From positions 42,734,496 to 42,798,495 of the forward strand of contig OX352774.1 of NCBI GenBank assembly GCA_947095535.1: a stretch of DNA of 64,000 nt, given 5' to 3'. A model generated the notes under the pieces. It made no database searches. It was not told the DNA's origin and saw only the letters and a list, made by a program, of their open reading frames with translations. The number at the start of each line of letters is the position of its first letter. Position 1 is the stretch's first letter. Both the position numbers and the translations under genes were made by a program. Below are positions 36,170 through 49,399 of this stretch, in pieces. This DNA is from Poecilobothrus nobilitatus (taxonomy: Eukaryota; Arthropoda; Insecta; Diptera; Dolichopodidae).

Positions 36170-37440
36170 TTAACATTAATTTTTCTTAAATTGTTAAAGT
36201 AACTGTAGTTTACAAATGTGCCGTATTTAATTAGTGATAAAATGAATATGAATGAATGGCTTTCTTTAAAAAATTCTCTTTGTTTTCAATAATAATTAAA
36301 CCAAGAATATCAATCTTTTATAATGATTATATACCTTTGCAACTTTTATCATTACTTACTATTAACTATTGATTAAAAACCGTAATTTAATTTTTATTTT
36401 TTAATTTAAACAAACGGTAACACTAATTTAAGTTTTAAAAAATTGTTGACAATTGCAATTGCAAAACTAACAAAAACTAAAAAAAAATATCTAAAGTTTT
36501 TTCTAAAATTTAAGCGTTAACACATGATTTAAATGTATTCGACATTGCAATGAAATTATTTTCACACTATCTATATTTCGAAATTAAAATCGCAAAAATT
36601 TGAAATGTAAAAATATAATAATGTCAAAGAAAATTTCGATGCGAAAATTTAAATTTTCGAAATTAAGATGCGAAAATTCAACTCATAATTCGATATTTCA
36701 ATATTACTCCGATTTAATGCACAATTTATTGGAATTTTATTTTCTGGAACTACGACTTAGTTTTGACCATTCAATTTTTAGAAAATGATTTATTTAATTA
36801 AATTTTAAATTGTTCAAATTTTGATTGAGGGATATAATAATACTCAATATTTGTTGCTTAAATGATTGCTCAAATAAATTTTAATACTCATTAATATTTA
36901 ATTCTTGCAATTTGGTCTTAGAATAAAAATCTGAAGGGATGTGTTATGAATATTATTATACCATATTTCGTTTATTAATATATTTTTTGAAAGTTAGTTT
37001 TGTTTAGTTATTCTAATCTTGAATTCAAACCCTCTCTAGATAATTTTATCACACTCCTTGAATTTAATATTAAATTTTATATTGATTGAACTCAAATGAA
37101 TCCTCTTATAAATAAGAAATAATTCGAAGAAACTATTATGGATACATGTTTCTTTTTTATTGCGTTTAATGATAATTTTGACAATTAAAATTTTAGACAT
37201 TGTTTTGTTTTGGTTCAAAATAAGTTCTTACAAGTGAAAGGTATTACAACTTCTCTTAAAAACAACTTATTTCGCTTTTTAAACATCAATTTGCAATTTA
37301 ATTCATCAATAACGGAATCAAAACTATAGCCTCACTTTGCGTTGCGTTATTTTATAATGGGTATTTTGTTTTAGTATCTTTTACACAGCATTCATTATTT
37401 GTTCACAACCGAACATTTACAAATGACAGATAACGCATGA
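36170..37440. other. A+T-rich DNA, one perfect palindrome
   Basis: CGAAAATTTAAATTTTCG (36642-36659) is a perfect 18-bp palindrome inside a short repeat of GATGCGAAAATT. No gene. Confidence 0.5.
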
Positions 37441-38092
37441 AGTGCGCATTTCTTGAATTTTAAGGAAATCCTATATAATTAACTAAAGTTGTTAATAAAA
37501 GTAAAAATGTAATATTAGAACTTTAATTTTTATATTTCACTTAGGAGGACAAATTTGTAAAAGTGTCTAAAAATATAAATTTTTTATTTTTAACTCTTAA
37601 ACGGGGGAAGTACAAAAATTTTTTCTAAGGTAATTGTCAAAAATTTTTCTCTTCTCAAAATTTCAAAGATGTGACTAAAGCAAATTCTGAAATTCGAGGA
37701 AACCAAAATTTTACAAAATTATCGTTTTATGTAAAATAACGGTAAATTTAAATACTAAATTGGAAAAAAAAACGTATATAATTTTTATAACTTTATAAAG
37801 CATATAAAATTTTCTGTCGAGTTTAGAATGAAAAATATCAAACAGAACTTGAGATATTAACATTTGAAAATAGGACTTTTTCCGACTTGGACGGTTTGTA
37901 ATTTCGTAATGAGCGAATGAAGCCTCCTCATAAAAAAGTTGTTCAATAACATTAAATCTTCTTGTGAGATCTATCAATGGGTAGAAGTACAGGTAGAAAT
38001 TCATCGCTCCATTTTAAATGATGTAGAAGTTTTACTATAAGAGACGTACAAATGAACAGAGTAAAATTAATAAGGAAAATTTTGAAAAGCTC
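37441..38092 (-). mobile_element. Helentron family A, strongly degraded
   Basis: In plus-strand order it shows GTGCGCATTTCTTGAATTTT, AATCCTATATAATTAACTAA, TTCTTAAACGGGG-like sequence, a GTAAAATAACGGTAAATTTA core word, GTAATTTCGTAATGAG, and GAACAGAGTAAAATTAATAA at the right. All are decayed family A markers. The GTCC microsatellite is gone. Confidence 0.6.
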
Positions 38093-41000
38093 TCTGTTAA
38101 AAATAACTAATGAACATGTTAATTATGAATCTAATCGATAAAAAACACCTCAGTTTAATTTTTTTTAACTTTTAACTAAATCTTAATTATAAAGTCATTA
38201 CGAAATGATTTCAAATGTATCTTCACCTTTATAGTACTCAATAGTTAAAGTACTTGATATAATAGAATAGAAGTACTCTATATATAAAATCATCGTAATT
38301 GTTTATTTTTACTATGTTTTTTTTTTCTTTGTAGTATTTTTTGATTTTTATTTTGACTTTAATTCTGGAATAAGTGGGATACATTGAAATATACAGTTAA
38401 GAATTTTTTTTTTTTTTTGTTTTATTTAAAAGAAAAGTCATGTTGATTTCCTCTAAATTTATTGATTAAAAGAAAAAAAGAAAAAGGAAATTAAAACTTT
38501 AAAGTTATGTTTATCGAGTGTTTAAAAGGTTTTATTTGTTTGATATTCTTGTTTAAAACTTAATTTATTTTTAGTGTTAAAAATTGTTAACAGAGTGCGT
38601 TAAAAAAGTTAAGTTACAATTCTAAAATTTGTTCTAATAATATGATAATAAAAATTAAAACTGATTAAAAGAAAAAAATTGAGTCGGCTTTTAGTTCTAA
38701 TACCATAAAAAAAAGGAAAAAATTACAACAGCTTCTTTTGATGCGTTAGAAAATTTAGAAACAGGTTACTAATTTTTCTGCTGTTAGACTGATAAGCCTG
38801 CCTACACTATTGGTACACGTTGGAAGAAAACAGGTATAAGATAAGAAAATAGGGGGATAGTATAGGTATAATACACAAGGGAATTATATATTCTTATTAT
38901 AAGCATCATTAAATATTTTTTTTTCAATTACTTCGTAAGATAATATCAGACCTTATCACATATAGAATTTGTTTCCACTTTTTACTTTTACATTGTTATG
39001 AACCTGGACCCCATTATTAAACCCCGATACTCTATTAATAGCCGTAGCTTTATTTTCATTAAAAGGAGTAAAAATCAAATATTTTAAGTGATACTAACTG
39101 AATAGTTCCACGTATTTACTATTTATAAAAGAAGTTTTTAAGCTGTCAATATTTATTTGTTTACATTAGGAAAATTTGTTACTTTACAATAATTATCTTA
39201 CCTAAATGTAATATTATGTAGTCGTTAATTCTAAATGAAACCAATCTTAAAGATTTGTTTACTATAATAACTTTTTAGGATTCCTTAGAACACAATTTTA
39301 GGAATATTCCAGTTTCAAATAATTGCAAATTGTTTGGTAAATAATTAAATTGGTTTTGAAGGTTCTTAACTACTTACAACATTCATCGTATGTGGAACAA
39401 TTTGTAGGCAAAATAAATTCTTAATTTAAATTTTAATTTTGCAGGATAAAAGTAGACAATATTATCAGTAACATCATAAACAAAAAAATTCAAGTTTTTT
39501 GAGAATTCAAGTTGACTTCAAGTTGAGAAGAAAGTTGTCTTTTGCAATCTATAGATTTAAAATAAATTAAAATAATGTCAGAAAATTTTAATATAAATCC
39601 ATAAGAATGGACTTAACTATATATAGAGAGTTTTATTTAAAGTCGAAAACTCAACAATATTCCCAATCAACAAGTTTTAATAAAATATTTTGTATCCACT
39701 CTACACTTTTCTATATTAAAGTAAAAAAAACTCATTAAATCTGTTAGATATTAATACTCTTCATTTAAATCTTTTACAAGAAATTAAATGTTGTATATCA
39801 ATAATGTTAAATAAAACATGTAAAATCTACATATACAACTTAAATACAGGAAAAATTACTTTAAAAGTAATTTAAATTTTTTTTTTTTTTTTTTTTGTTT
39901 TTTGTTATTTTCATTTTTCTCACGTCTACATTTCACTAAAGACTCGTAAAAATGCGCAAAATGAAGCGTGTGCATTCATAAAGATTTACAATAGATAACC
40001 ATATAAACTGAACAGAATCATTATACTTTTTCCGGCGTTTCTGTTTTTTTTTTTGTATCTTTACTTTCTTGTTTCTTTTTTGTTTCTTTTTATAATGACA
40101 AGGTATATACTCTTTTCACCATAAAATACCTTACAATCTTTTGAAACAACATACAACATACTTTAAATGATATTGATCACACCTGGACATAACAAGTATG
40201 TGATACGATAAAAAAACAAAAAAAAAAAAAATGCAAAAAAACAACGACTTAATATTATTTTATATGCCATCACAAGTTTTCATGATGGATGTATTTATTG
40301 ATCAGATATGAGAATGAAAATGAAAAAAAAAAATATTGGAAAGAGATGCCGAATTGAAGATTCGAAAAGAAATGTTTTTTTTTAAATATCATGAATTGTA
40401 AACGAGCATCACTGTTTAACCCTTAATTTTACACTTTAATTTTATAAAGTTGACTGGTCAACGGGATCAAAAGATATTCAGTTTAGTATTTTTATTAAAA
40501 AATATAACATTTTAACTTATATTCTTACATGTATTTAATGTGTTTATTTTATTTATTTTGGGATTTCATCAGACACATATTATATTATGTTACAAGATCA
40601 CTTATTTGTCATTAAGTTCGTAAAACCATATAACCGAATGTACATTATTTCGTTTCCAAAAATTGGTACAGAAAATAATACTGGCAAAATTATTTTTTCG
40701 TTTAATAATGTAATATAGGTAACAAAGTTTCAGATATATGTTATATAGAATAAATATTATAAAACGTGTATACTAATAATTTTAGCTTATCTATATTCTA
40801 AACCGCTAAAGGAATTCCTTGTTGAAGATAGCAAACTAAATTTGTATGACAGAATGAGTTATTAATCGTAAATTGGTTGACAGCATAAATTGGTCAACAG
40901 TCAAAACTAAGAATTCAAATTAAATATAACTGCATTTTATGTTTACTATATATGAAGAGCAGAACATATAGTTGTGTTTTACGCAATACGGGAAACTGGA

Positions 41001-41968
41001 CATTAAAAATTAACATAAGAAATGACTGCGAACTATTTCGGAATACTATCGAAAACTAAAATCTTTCTAAGTAAACCAAATATTAAGAAGAATTTGACAG
41101 CTCTTCTCTTTTAAAGAGAAGGAAAATTTTTTATTTCGTTTACATAATGGCCGCCTAAGTATCACATATAATACAAGGAAATATATGAGGAAAACTGAAA
41201 AAGTATATGATGACTTGAGATATAAAAATTAATACTTAGTATTGTCTAATATTCGGATCATAACAATATACATATTTAATTTATTGATTAGAAACTAAAT
41301 ATTTCTTAACATTATCGCTGTATAATCAAATCAAATGTCATTTTTTCTGACAGTCTAAAGTTCCTTCCTTTTCCTCACTTCACTCACTTTTACAGCGACA
41401 ACTGTTTTTTATACAAGAAGTTTGAAAAACAAAAAACTAATGATTGTGTAATATTTAGTTCCCCCCATGATTCTTATAATAAAATTTCCTTTCCTTACAT
41501 TCCTTATAAATGTTTTTTAAACTCTCAAATTATATAGAATTGAGGTTAATAAATATACGAATAATAAATAATATGAGTATATGAACCAGATATTTTAAAA
41601 TCCAAATATTTAAATATTATATACTATAAATATATATATGTATATTATATTGTAACCAAGTACATATATATAAAATAGAGTTCGGCTTTTAAAGAATATA
41701 GTTTTTGTCCTGATAATAAATTTTAAATATATTATATATATACGTTGCTCTGGATAAATTCATTATTTTATTCGATAAAAAATAAATTATTATTTGACTG
41801 GAACAAAAAACAAAAACATTTAAATTTAAACAATTTTTTTTTTATTTTTTTTTTTTTTCGGCGAAATGTTTGCAATAAAGAAAAATAAGTACGCCTTAAG
41901 TATCAAATTATATTTAAAAGTCTATAATAAATATTAGTTATGGTGTATGATGGATTTATAAGTATACA
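38093..41968. other. A+T-rich DNA, nothing recognised
   Basis: About 3.9 kb with many homopolymer runs. No open frame reaches 60 codons, and no repeat family member or RNA gene is seen. Confidence 0.55.
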
Positions 41969-41974
41969 TTATAT

Positions 41975-42005
<31 letters not shown>

Positions 42006-42225
42006 GGTGCGGTATTAAAATGAAAAATGAATTTATAAAGAATAATTATGATAATTTCATAATTGGGCATAAAAAATTTATTAAGATAATGTTGATGATA
42101 ATGTTGATAACTTCATGTAGTCTCATTGGATGAATTATGATCCCATTAAATCGATGAAAGTTTATTGGAATTTCACTTTCAAATTACATTAAATATATAA
42201 TTGCTATTAATTTTTAATTTTAAAT

Positions 42226-42268
<43 letters not shown>
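41969..42268. repeat. Two (TA)n tracts
   Basis: TA runs at 41969-42005 (interrupted once) and at 42229-42268 (about 20 units), separated by ordinary A/T-rich sequence. Confidence 0.95.
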
Positions 42269-42269
<1 letters not shown>

Positions 42270-42276
<7 letters not shown>

Positions 42277-43975
42277 CGAGTATATAATTATATACTATTA
42301 TATAGTCATCTAATTTTTAATCATTGTTTATGGATTAAATGACTGTTAAAAATAAATTCGTTTTAATTTCAAGATATGTACTAAGAAATTTACAAAATAC
42401 CTGAAATACCTTAAGGCTTTATTTATTATTTTCTAATATGATTCAAAGTTTTACGTGCCAGATTCCAGACAATTTTTTTTTTTTTTTTTTAAATATTTCA
42501 TCGAAATCAAATTACATTTTTTGTTATTTATTGATTAATCATTTTGGCAAACCTACAATATTTTTTTTTCTTTATTTATTTTTTTTTTTTGTTCTCTTCA
42601 TCCATTGTGTTGTTTTGTCAATATCACGATCTTGTAATTTTTTCTTTTTTTTTTTTTTGTTAAACTTTGAAGATATCGTGATTTTTCTTTTGTTACCACC
42701 ACAGAAGTTTCTTTTTGACGCCTTCATGAAGAACCAGAAATTAAAAAAAAAAAAACAAAAATGTACAATATTGAATGTTGCAGATTTTGTTATTGAAAAA
42801 ATCTAAAGTATTTTACGTATATATATATAATATATAAATGTATACGTATATAAGATTTGCATAAATTGATATACTAAATGGTTGCGATTGTTGATTGGAT
42901 TAAGATCACACGACGACTGAAAATTTTTTTATTGTTCTCAATGTTTTTAGGTGATAAACAACATGAGCACCCGTATCCAATAGGTATTCATCTTTGATGA
43001 CTGATTGTTATTAGACAACAATTGTTTTATATAATCATAATATGAAAAAAAAAAAAAACAAAAAATAAATAAAATTCTATTCGAACTTGTAGAATATAAT
43101 TGCAATTTAATGAAGCGATCCCTAATATTGATATTAGGTGTAATTTGTTGTATACACGATTTTCTTCAATATTTAATTCTTGTATGTCAACTGAATAAAT
43201 TAATTTTAAAATATTATTATGTATTTACTAAACGTTAATGAATTTTAATAGCAAAAAAAAAGAAAAATATTTAAAATATTTTTATTGCAAATAGATTTTC
43301 GTTTTCGTTTTTTTTCTTGTTTTTTTGTAAAATACAAATTAAAAGATTATTAAAAGGATAATAACCATAATAATATTATCGTTAATTTATTCTTAAATAA
43401 TGAATCTATAATTAAATTGCTACTATGTATATATATTTAAGATTAATTTAAGTAAAGTTGGTACAATGAACACGGTTTAAATAAAATAAATTTTTTTTTT
43501 TTTTTTTGGTTTGGTTTGGTTTAAACGAAGCTTAAGCGTGTTTTTTTTAAAAAGAAAAAAAAACATGCTAAAAATTTTAAAATTTTTAATTAAAAAATTT
43601 GTTATAAAATATTTTTTATCTTTAAACACTATATATGTACATAACAGAGGTGTTGAACGATTATTCGGTGCAATTAAATAATTAATTTATTTATGTAAGA
43701 TCAGATAATTCTTGTATCATTTTAAATGAAATCTAACGATTTTTTTATTTTAAATAATTTATAAACATCAGCAAGGTTCTTAATATCTATAAAATTTATA
43801 GTAAGTTAAAAATTTAAATGACTAACTAATATATTGTTATAGATGTCATTATAAATACAGTAGTATATAATATAAAAATAGAATATTATTCAAATTATAC
43901 AAAATTTGTTTCTCAATTGTCCATTAAGAATTTCCTTCAACGATATATTAATTATGGTTGATAATATTAATAATA
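42270..43975. other. A+T-rich DNA, nothing recognised
   Basis: A 122-codon plus-strand open frame at 42438-42806 is composed largely of poly(T)-encoded phenylalanine and I judge it non-coding. Confidence 0.55.
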
Positions 43976-43981
43976 TTAATG

Positions 43982-44034
43982 CTGGTGGATCGTACTAGAA
44001 GATTAGAGCGCTGACCTTTTAATCAAGGTGTCCA
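43982..44034 (+). mobile_element. Degraded SINE2 head fragment
   Basis: CTGGTGG, then GAGCGCTGACCTTTTAATCA and AGGTGTCC, resembles the A-box to anticodon-arm part of SINE2. The B box is lost. Confidence 0.35.
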
Positions 44035-44337
44035 AGTAATCCCATTAAAGTAATCTTCAAGTAATCTAAGAAAACTCATTCGAATATTTGAAAACTCCCA
44101 GTATATTTGAAAACTTTTTTTAGCTGATTTTTTAACTAATTCAGCTAACTCTTTCGATATAGGGCTCAATTTAATGGCTAACAATAATTAATTTATATTT
44201 TACATATGATTAATGGATTAATTATTAATCAATATATATCAAATGTTTATAAACAATTTTAATTTATATCTTATAACTCATATAATATCAAAAAATATTC
44301 ATGTAAACATACAATTATCAAAATATAAATACATCAC

Positions 44338-44400
44338 AACGCTATGTAAGTCATCAGTATTTTAGGCAAAAAATCTCGAGTTCAAACCCTAGTCAGATCA
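44338..44400 (+). mobile_element. Degraded SINE2 head
   Basis: The B-box region is clear (CTCGAGTTCAAACCCTAGTC followed by AGATCA), preceded by CGCTATGTAAGTCATC in place of the A-box/D-arm region. A/T-rich sequence follows, as at 4.8 kb. Confidence 0.55.
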
Positions 44401-44401
44401 A

Positions 44402-46155
44402 AATATTATATATATAAAATATAATAAAATAATGTACACAAAATAAATAATATACATAGCAATATAATATAATATAATATACATACATGAACCACAACTA
44501 CACCTGGAAAAGGTAAAGTTGATTTATCTCGGCAACACAATGTATGTGATGGGGGAACCAAAATAAATAAATTTAAAAATTAAGCAAATTCAAATTCAAG
44601 GTGTGATGTACAAATTCAAATTCAAGCAATTCATTATGTGATGATAAGGTTTAGTAATGTCTCTTGTAGAACTTAAATGCCAGTTAATTGATTCTAATAA
44701 TAAAAGTATATTCCCCAACTCTCACTTTTCTTATCTATAATAACTCCATTTCCTAGTATATCTTCTATCTTTTCCAAAGATGTACGATTGGTACAGACAG
44801 TCTCACCTACCTAACTGTTAAGCAATTATCAAGCAAAAAAAAAAAAGGTATTATCTACAGTTGGGTAAAAACAAAGCTATATATTTTCTTTAACAAAATT
44901 TCTGTTCTAATCGTCATTACAAGATTTGATTTTTATTAATTTTTTTTTTTTTTTTTTGTTTTAAATCTTGTGTTTACCAACAAAAAAAAAAATATGAGGT
45001 CGAGAAAATATTGGTTTTCTACTTTCTAGTATAGTCGCAAGTCGCTATAATAAATTAATAATTAATAATCAAATAAAAAAGAATTCTTTGAAAATTTTTT
45101 ATTAATAAAATTTTATCAAATATAAAGAAAACCCTGCAGTTAACCTTTAATTTATAATAAATTTAATTTAGAAAAAAAAATTTAAACATTTTTCTCATAG
45201 TCCATTATAGTTTCAAAGTGTTTAACAAAAACAGAAGATAATTTCCACCAAATTTCATTATATTTTTAGTCTCCTTCAAATGCAGAGGTAACCCATATTT
45301 TATACTCCATATTTTATATAAATAATATTCAGAAAAAATTAATTTTTTTTTTTGTTCCTTAATGAATTTTTTACTTAAATACCTTTAAATGAGAACATAA
45401 GAAATCCATAAACATTTCATCATATCATTCTAATTATATGATATATATATATATAATATATATATACATATATGATATACCATCATCATTTATACCCATT
45501 CTCTCAATTTATTATCCTTTTATTTTAATTAAAAATAAAAATGTATTTTGAGTACTCCATACGGTAACTTTGAATGGATGGAAAACAGATGTAACAAGAA
45601 CATCTTACATATCTTATATTTCATAACTTTCATAAATATATATATGATATTAAACCATCATAATATAAGAGTTTTGTATATACACCATTCATCCACCTAT
45701 TCAATTTCTTTTAACAATTAAAAGCTTTTTAATTATGAGTGAATCATCAAAACAAGCAAAATACAATCAGGCAAGATAACATGTTACAATCATTTTCCAG
45801 ATTCAAAATTAAAATTTATTAAAGGTTATACACACAATATACTCAATGGTATTTTTGATATATATATATACTACCTATTATTACATATATGTATATATGT
45901 ATAAGAATATCAGTTAGAAATCATCATTACCATTACCTAAAAACATAAAATATTATATGAAATTAACTTTTTGCCTCCATTTTTTAACCGTATACAACGA
46001 TATCAGAGTAAATGGCATCTATTCGTCAAATTTGTCCTATGATGTTCTGTAGTAAAATATTATCTTTATATATAGATCAAACATTTCACAAAATGTATGT
46101 ATATAATATTTACATAGGTACACGCATATTTTTAATATTATATTTATTTATTTTT
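44402..46155. other. A+T-rich DNA, nothing recognised
   Basis: Only a small direct repeat, CAAATTCAAATTCAAG, near 44586 and 44612 was noted. Confidence 0.5.
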
Positions 46156-46157
46156 TG

Positions 46158-46350
46158 TATACCCATACAAACATAGTTTGAAGACCTAAGAGTATAATAA
46201 ATTTGGCATTAGGTTTGTAACACTATAAAAGAGACGAAATATATATACAAAAATATATTTTAAAACTTGTTTAGGATTGAATTTGAAGTCGATTTAGCCA
46301 TGTGCATTCGTGCGCCTGTCCATCCGCACATTAATTCAAAAGAAATAATG
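46158..46350 (+). mobile_element. Helentron C-like 5' end, degraded
   Basis: TATACCCATACAAAC, then GTATAATAAATTTGGCATTA, GGTTTGTAACAC, GATTTAGCCATGTGC and GCCTGTCCATCCGCAC follow the order of the family C 5' region at 60364-60520, including a remnant GTCC microsatellite. The body could extend to a GGTTTGGGTATA near 46575, but no convincing 3' stem-loop was found. Confidence 0.55.
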
Positions 46351-47092
46351 GAATTAGAATACTGCAATTTTTACCATTTCATTTTTACATAAATGCCAAC
46401 TTTGCTATTGAACAAGTTCGAATGACGGATTCATGCAGCTATCATCTAACTTCTTTTTTCATATTAGCATAACACAGTGGCAATATAAGCTGAATGTTCA
46501 AAAATTTTCTCAAAAGAAGGAAAATTTATTCCAAAGACTTCTGAAACACTAAAATTTTATTGCCGCAACGCAACAGGTTTGGGTATATTTGATACAACTA
46601 CGATATTTATATGCTTATATTTTGGTACTTTATAAGTTAGACAATTTCAGATTGTAAAAGAAGATTAAATTTTATGAAAACACCATATACCTTATGTTTT
46701 TGCGGGTATCCTAATGTTGCTACAGTCAATTTTACAAAATTCCTCGTTTTATTTTTTGTTTTCAAGTTATTTTTTCTTATTACTTGTATGAAAAGGCATG
46801 CCGGCATCATATACCGGCATATTTAACATTACATTTTTTTTATCATATTAATTTTTTGCATCTTCACAGTTAGTTATCCTTTTTCAATGTAGGTACAACA
46901 TTATAAAGTACAATTATGACAATAAAATTGGTCTAAATACATTAACATTAAAATTTATTTAATATTTAAGAAATAAATAAATATCTGAATGCACAATTAA
47001 ATGTAATTTCAACTATAAAGTTTTTTTTCTATATAGGTTATCACCTTGTCAAAATTCAACTAATCTTAATTTTTACTAGGTTTTAGCAATAG

Positions 47093-47310
47093 GAAGTGGG
47101 TTGGGAAGCATATATTCTTTTAGACATATCTTTGATCAGTTGGAGATTCTCCTGGGAAACAGCAATAAAAGTGGGGCGGGATAGTGGAATAAAAGTATAG
47201 ATACTCTGGAATAAAAGCATAATGTGGCAGAAAGTGGGATAAAAGTGGGAAGTATCTCTCTGAGAACTATCTTTGATCGGTTAGAAATTCTTCTATTTTA
47301 ATCTAGAATA
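47093..47310. repeat. Local tandem duplications
   Basis: ATATCTTTGATCAGTTGGAG (about 47128) and CTATCTTTGATCGGTTAGAA (about 47269) form a direct repeat with an interval of about 140 bp. Between them lie several copies of GTGGGATAAAAGTGG / GTGGAATAAAAGTAT. Confidence 0.65.
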
Positions 47311-48672
47311 AATCTAGCCGTTCATTTGCAATTTTTTTACATCGAGAATATTGTCAAATAATCTTTCATGATTTAAATAAAACGAATGTTTTGTAGGTGT
47401 TTTACAAATCAACAGATTCCTCGATATGTAAAAATAGAAAATTTTTATTTTTATTATTATCAAAATTGTCTTTTGCTTTTAAAATTATTATCTTAACTGT
47501 GTTACATTAGTTTTTTGTATACAAGTATTCAATATTTCAAATCGTTCAATTCTCTAATCTTTCTAGATTATGTCATCCATAAATAAAACTAAAAAATATT
47601 ATTGCAGTACAATGCAATTTTCTAAAACAAAATCCTTAATTTGATAGCCGCAACTGTTTTTATTTATTTTTATTTTTATACCATTATAAAAAAAAAAACA
47701 AAGATTTTTCTTTTTATCGTTGTTGTCTTGGTGTTTCTTTACTATGGATACGTAATATTTTATTATATGAATCATATATAACATGGGAATAATAAAGAGT
47801 CCTTCAATCCTTAAATTGAAAAATCATTCAGAGTAAGAAAGAAAATTTACTAAAAAAAAAACTCCCATATGATTATTGTTGTTTCCTTGGACAAAAAATG
47901 GAGCAAAAAAATAACTGATTACGACTATTTTCAAGATAGTTTTATAGATTTTCAATTTATTGAATATAAAAAAAATTTTTTTTTTTTTTGGATTTTATAT
48001 TTGGTTTAAAAATTAAAGAATTCCCATTCAATACATATTCAATTCTCATGTAATGTTACATTGACAAAAGAGATTTTTCAGTAATCTTAAAGGTTCTTTA
48101 GTTTTAATGGTTCGGAAAAATATAAAAAAATAAATATTTTATAAGAATTTTCAAGAGAACTATAAAATAATATTGTAAATTGTATGATCATTTTTAAAAT
48201 TACATTTGTTTTCAAAATGTTCAAATTGGTTTTCTAACTTTTTAAAAAGCAAATATTTACTGATCTAAAAGTAACTTAAAACTTTTACTTTATTGGATAT
48301 AAATAATTTGATTGACTGAATTTTATTATCTTAAATTTAAAGTTAAAAGATATGAAGTTTAAAATAGTCAATTTTCATTTTCTTTTCACAGAAAGGTTAA
48401 AATTTTACTTAAAATGTAAACTGTTGAGTCCCCATAACCTCATTTACTACTATAATTTTTGTTATTGATAAAAGATACATACACTAACGAATGCATTACT
48501 AATTAATGGACTCTAGATGTGTATCTAATGTACCTTGAAGATACATAGGATATATCATCAAGAATGCTTACTATCTATACGGGATTTTATACTGCACCCA
48601 TTCGCTTAATAAACTAAATTTTTAACGACTTGATTGCAGAGATCCTAATTATTAACCTTAATTTCAAATAGG

Positions 48673-48798
48673 ACTCTAGTTAACGGACTATTGTCTGCTC
48701 GGTACACACCTGCGTATACCATATGGATTTCAAGTGGAAGTTTTACAGAGGAATTGAAGCCATATAACTTTAACATATTTTTTTTAGTTTTACAAAGA
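48673..48798 (+). other. Possible exon, unrecognised
   Basis: A higher-GC stretch with a 42-codon open frame that begins one base after an acceptor-like ...CAAATAG. It includes NGLLSARYTPAYTIWISSGS. It ends in TAA at 48799-48801 and has no convincing donor. No family recognised; open frames this short are common by chance where GC is not low. Confidence 0.2.
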
Positions 48799-48979
48799 TA
48801 AGTGAATGCATAAATAAACGATAAGTTTTGATGGACACAATTAATTTCTTGTTAAGTATTAGGAAAAATTTTAATAAATTTTACATGTCATGAGATCTAA
48901 TAAACTGTTTTTTCACAATAAATCACTTAATTTTAAGAAAATATTGTTTATATACAATTTTATGTTGTTTATATTCCAA

Positions 48980-49372
48980 CTTTTTCCGGTGTTATTCAAA
49001 ACTATTCTGAACAGTTTGAATGAAGAACCAGCAACAAAATGTGCTATATGTATATATTATATAAAATAAATATTTTCTTTATTTCTTTAAATTTAAAGAA
49101 GAATTGGGGACGTTGCCAAATTTACAGAAGCAACTTGTAGGATTAACCGTTCTATACTAAAATTGCTTAAAATTAATCTATTTGCCTCTGCTATTATACA
49201 GAGGAGGAATTTAAGTCATATACATACAAGCCATTGAAAATTTTTTTTTGCACCAATCCCAACTTTAATAAAACAGGATAAAAATAACTTGGCAATGTCT
49301 TTTTTGAACACTTAGGTGACACTCGAACATGAACTGAAAAAGTTTTTAAAATTTCTTCAGTCAGAATATTAA
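48980..49372 (+). other. Possible exon cluster, unrecognised
   Basis: Three short frames lie close together. 48980-49050 includes LFPVLFKTILNSLNEEPATK. 49099-49136 includes ELGTLPNLQKQL and is followed by a GTAGGA donor-like site. 49316-49372 reads VTLEHELKKFLKFLQSEY then TAA, after a CACTTAG acceptor. The last two would splice in the same phase across a 179-bp GT-AG intron, giving a helical, charged C-terminus. The first does not join the second in frame. I recognise no protein; it may be a real terminal exon pair, a decayed gene or chance. Confidence 0.25.
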
Positions 49373-49399
49373 CACCGTGGCATAAATTCTAAAGAAACT

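Noticed and set aside
42438..42806. 122-codon plus-strand open frame
   Set aside because: Composed mainly of T-runs read as phenylalanine, plus a lysine-rich A-run. No domain, and typical of low-complexity A/T sequence.
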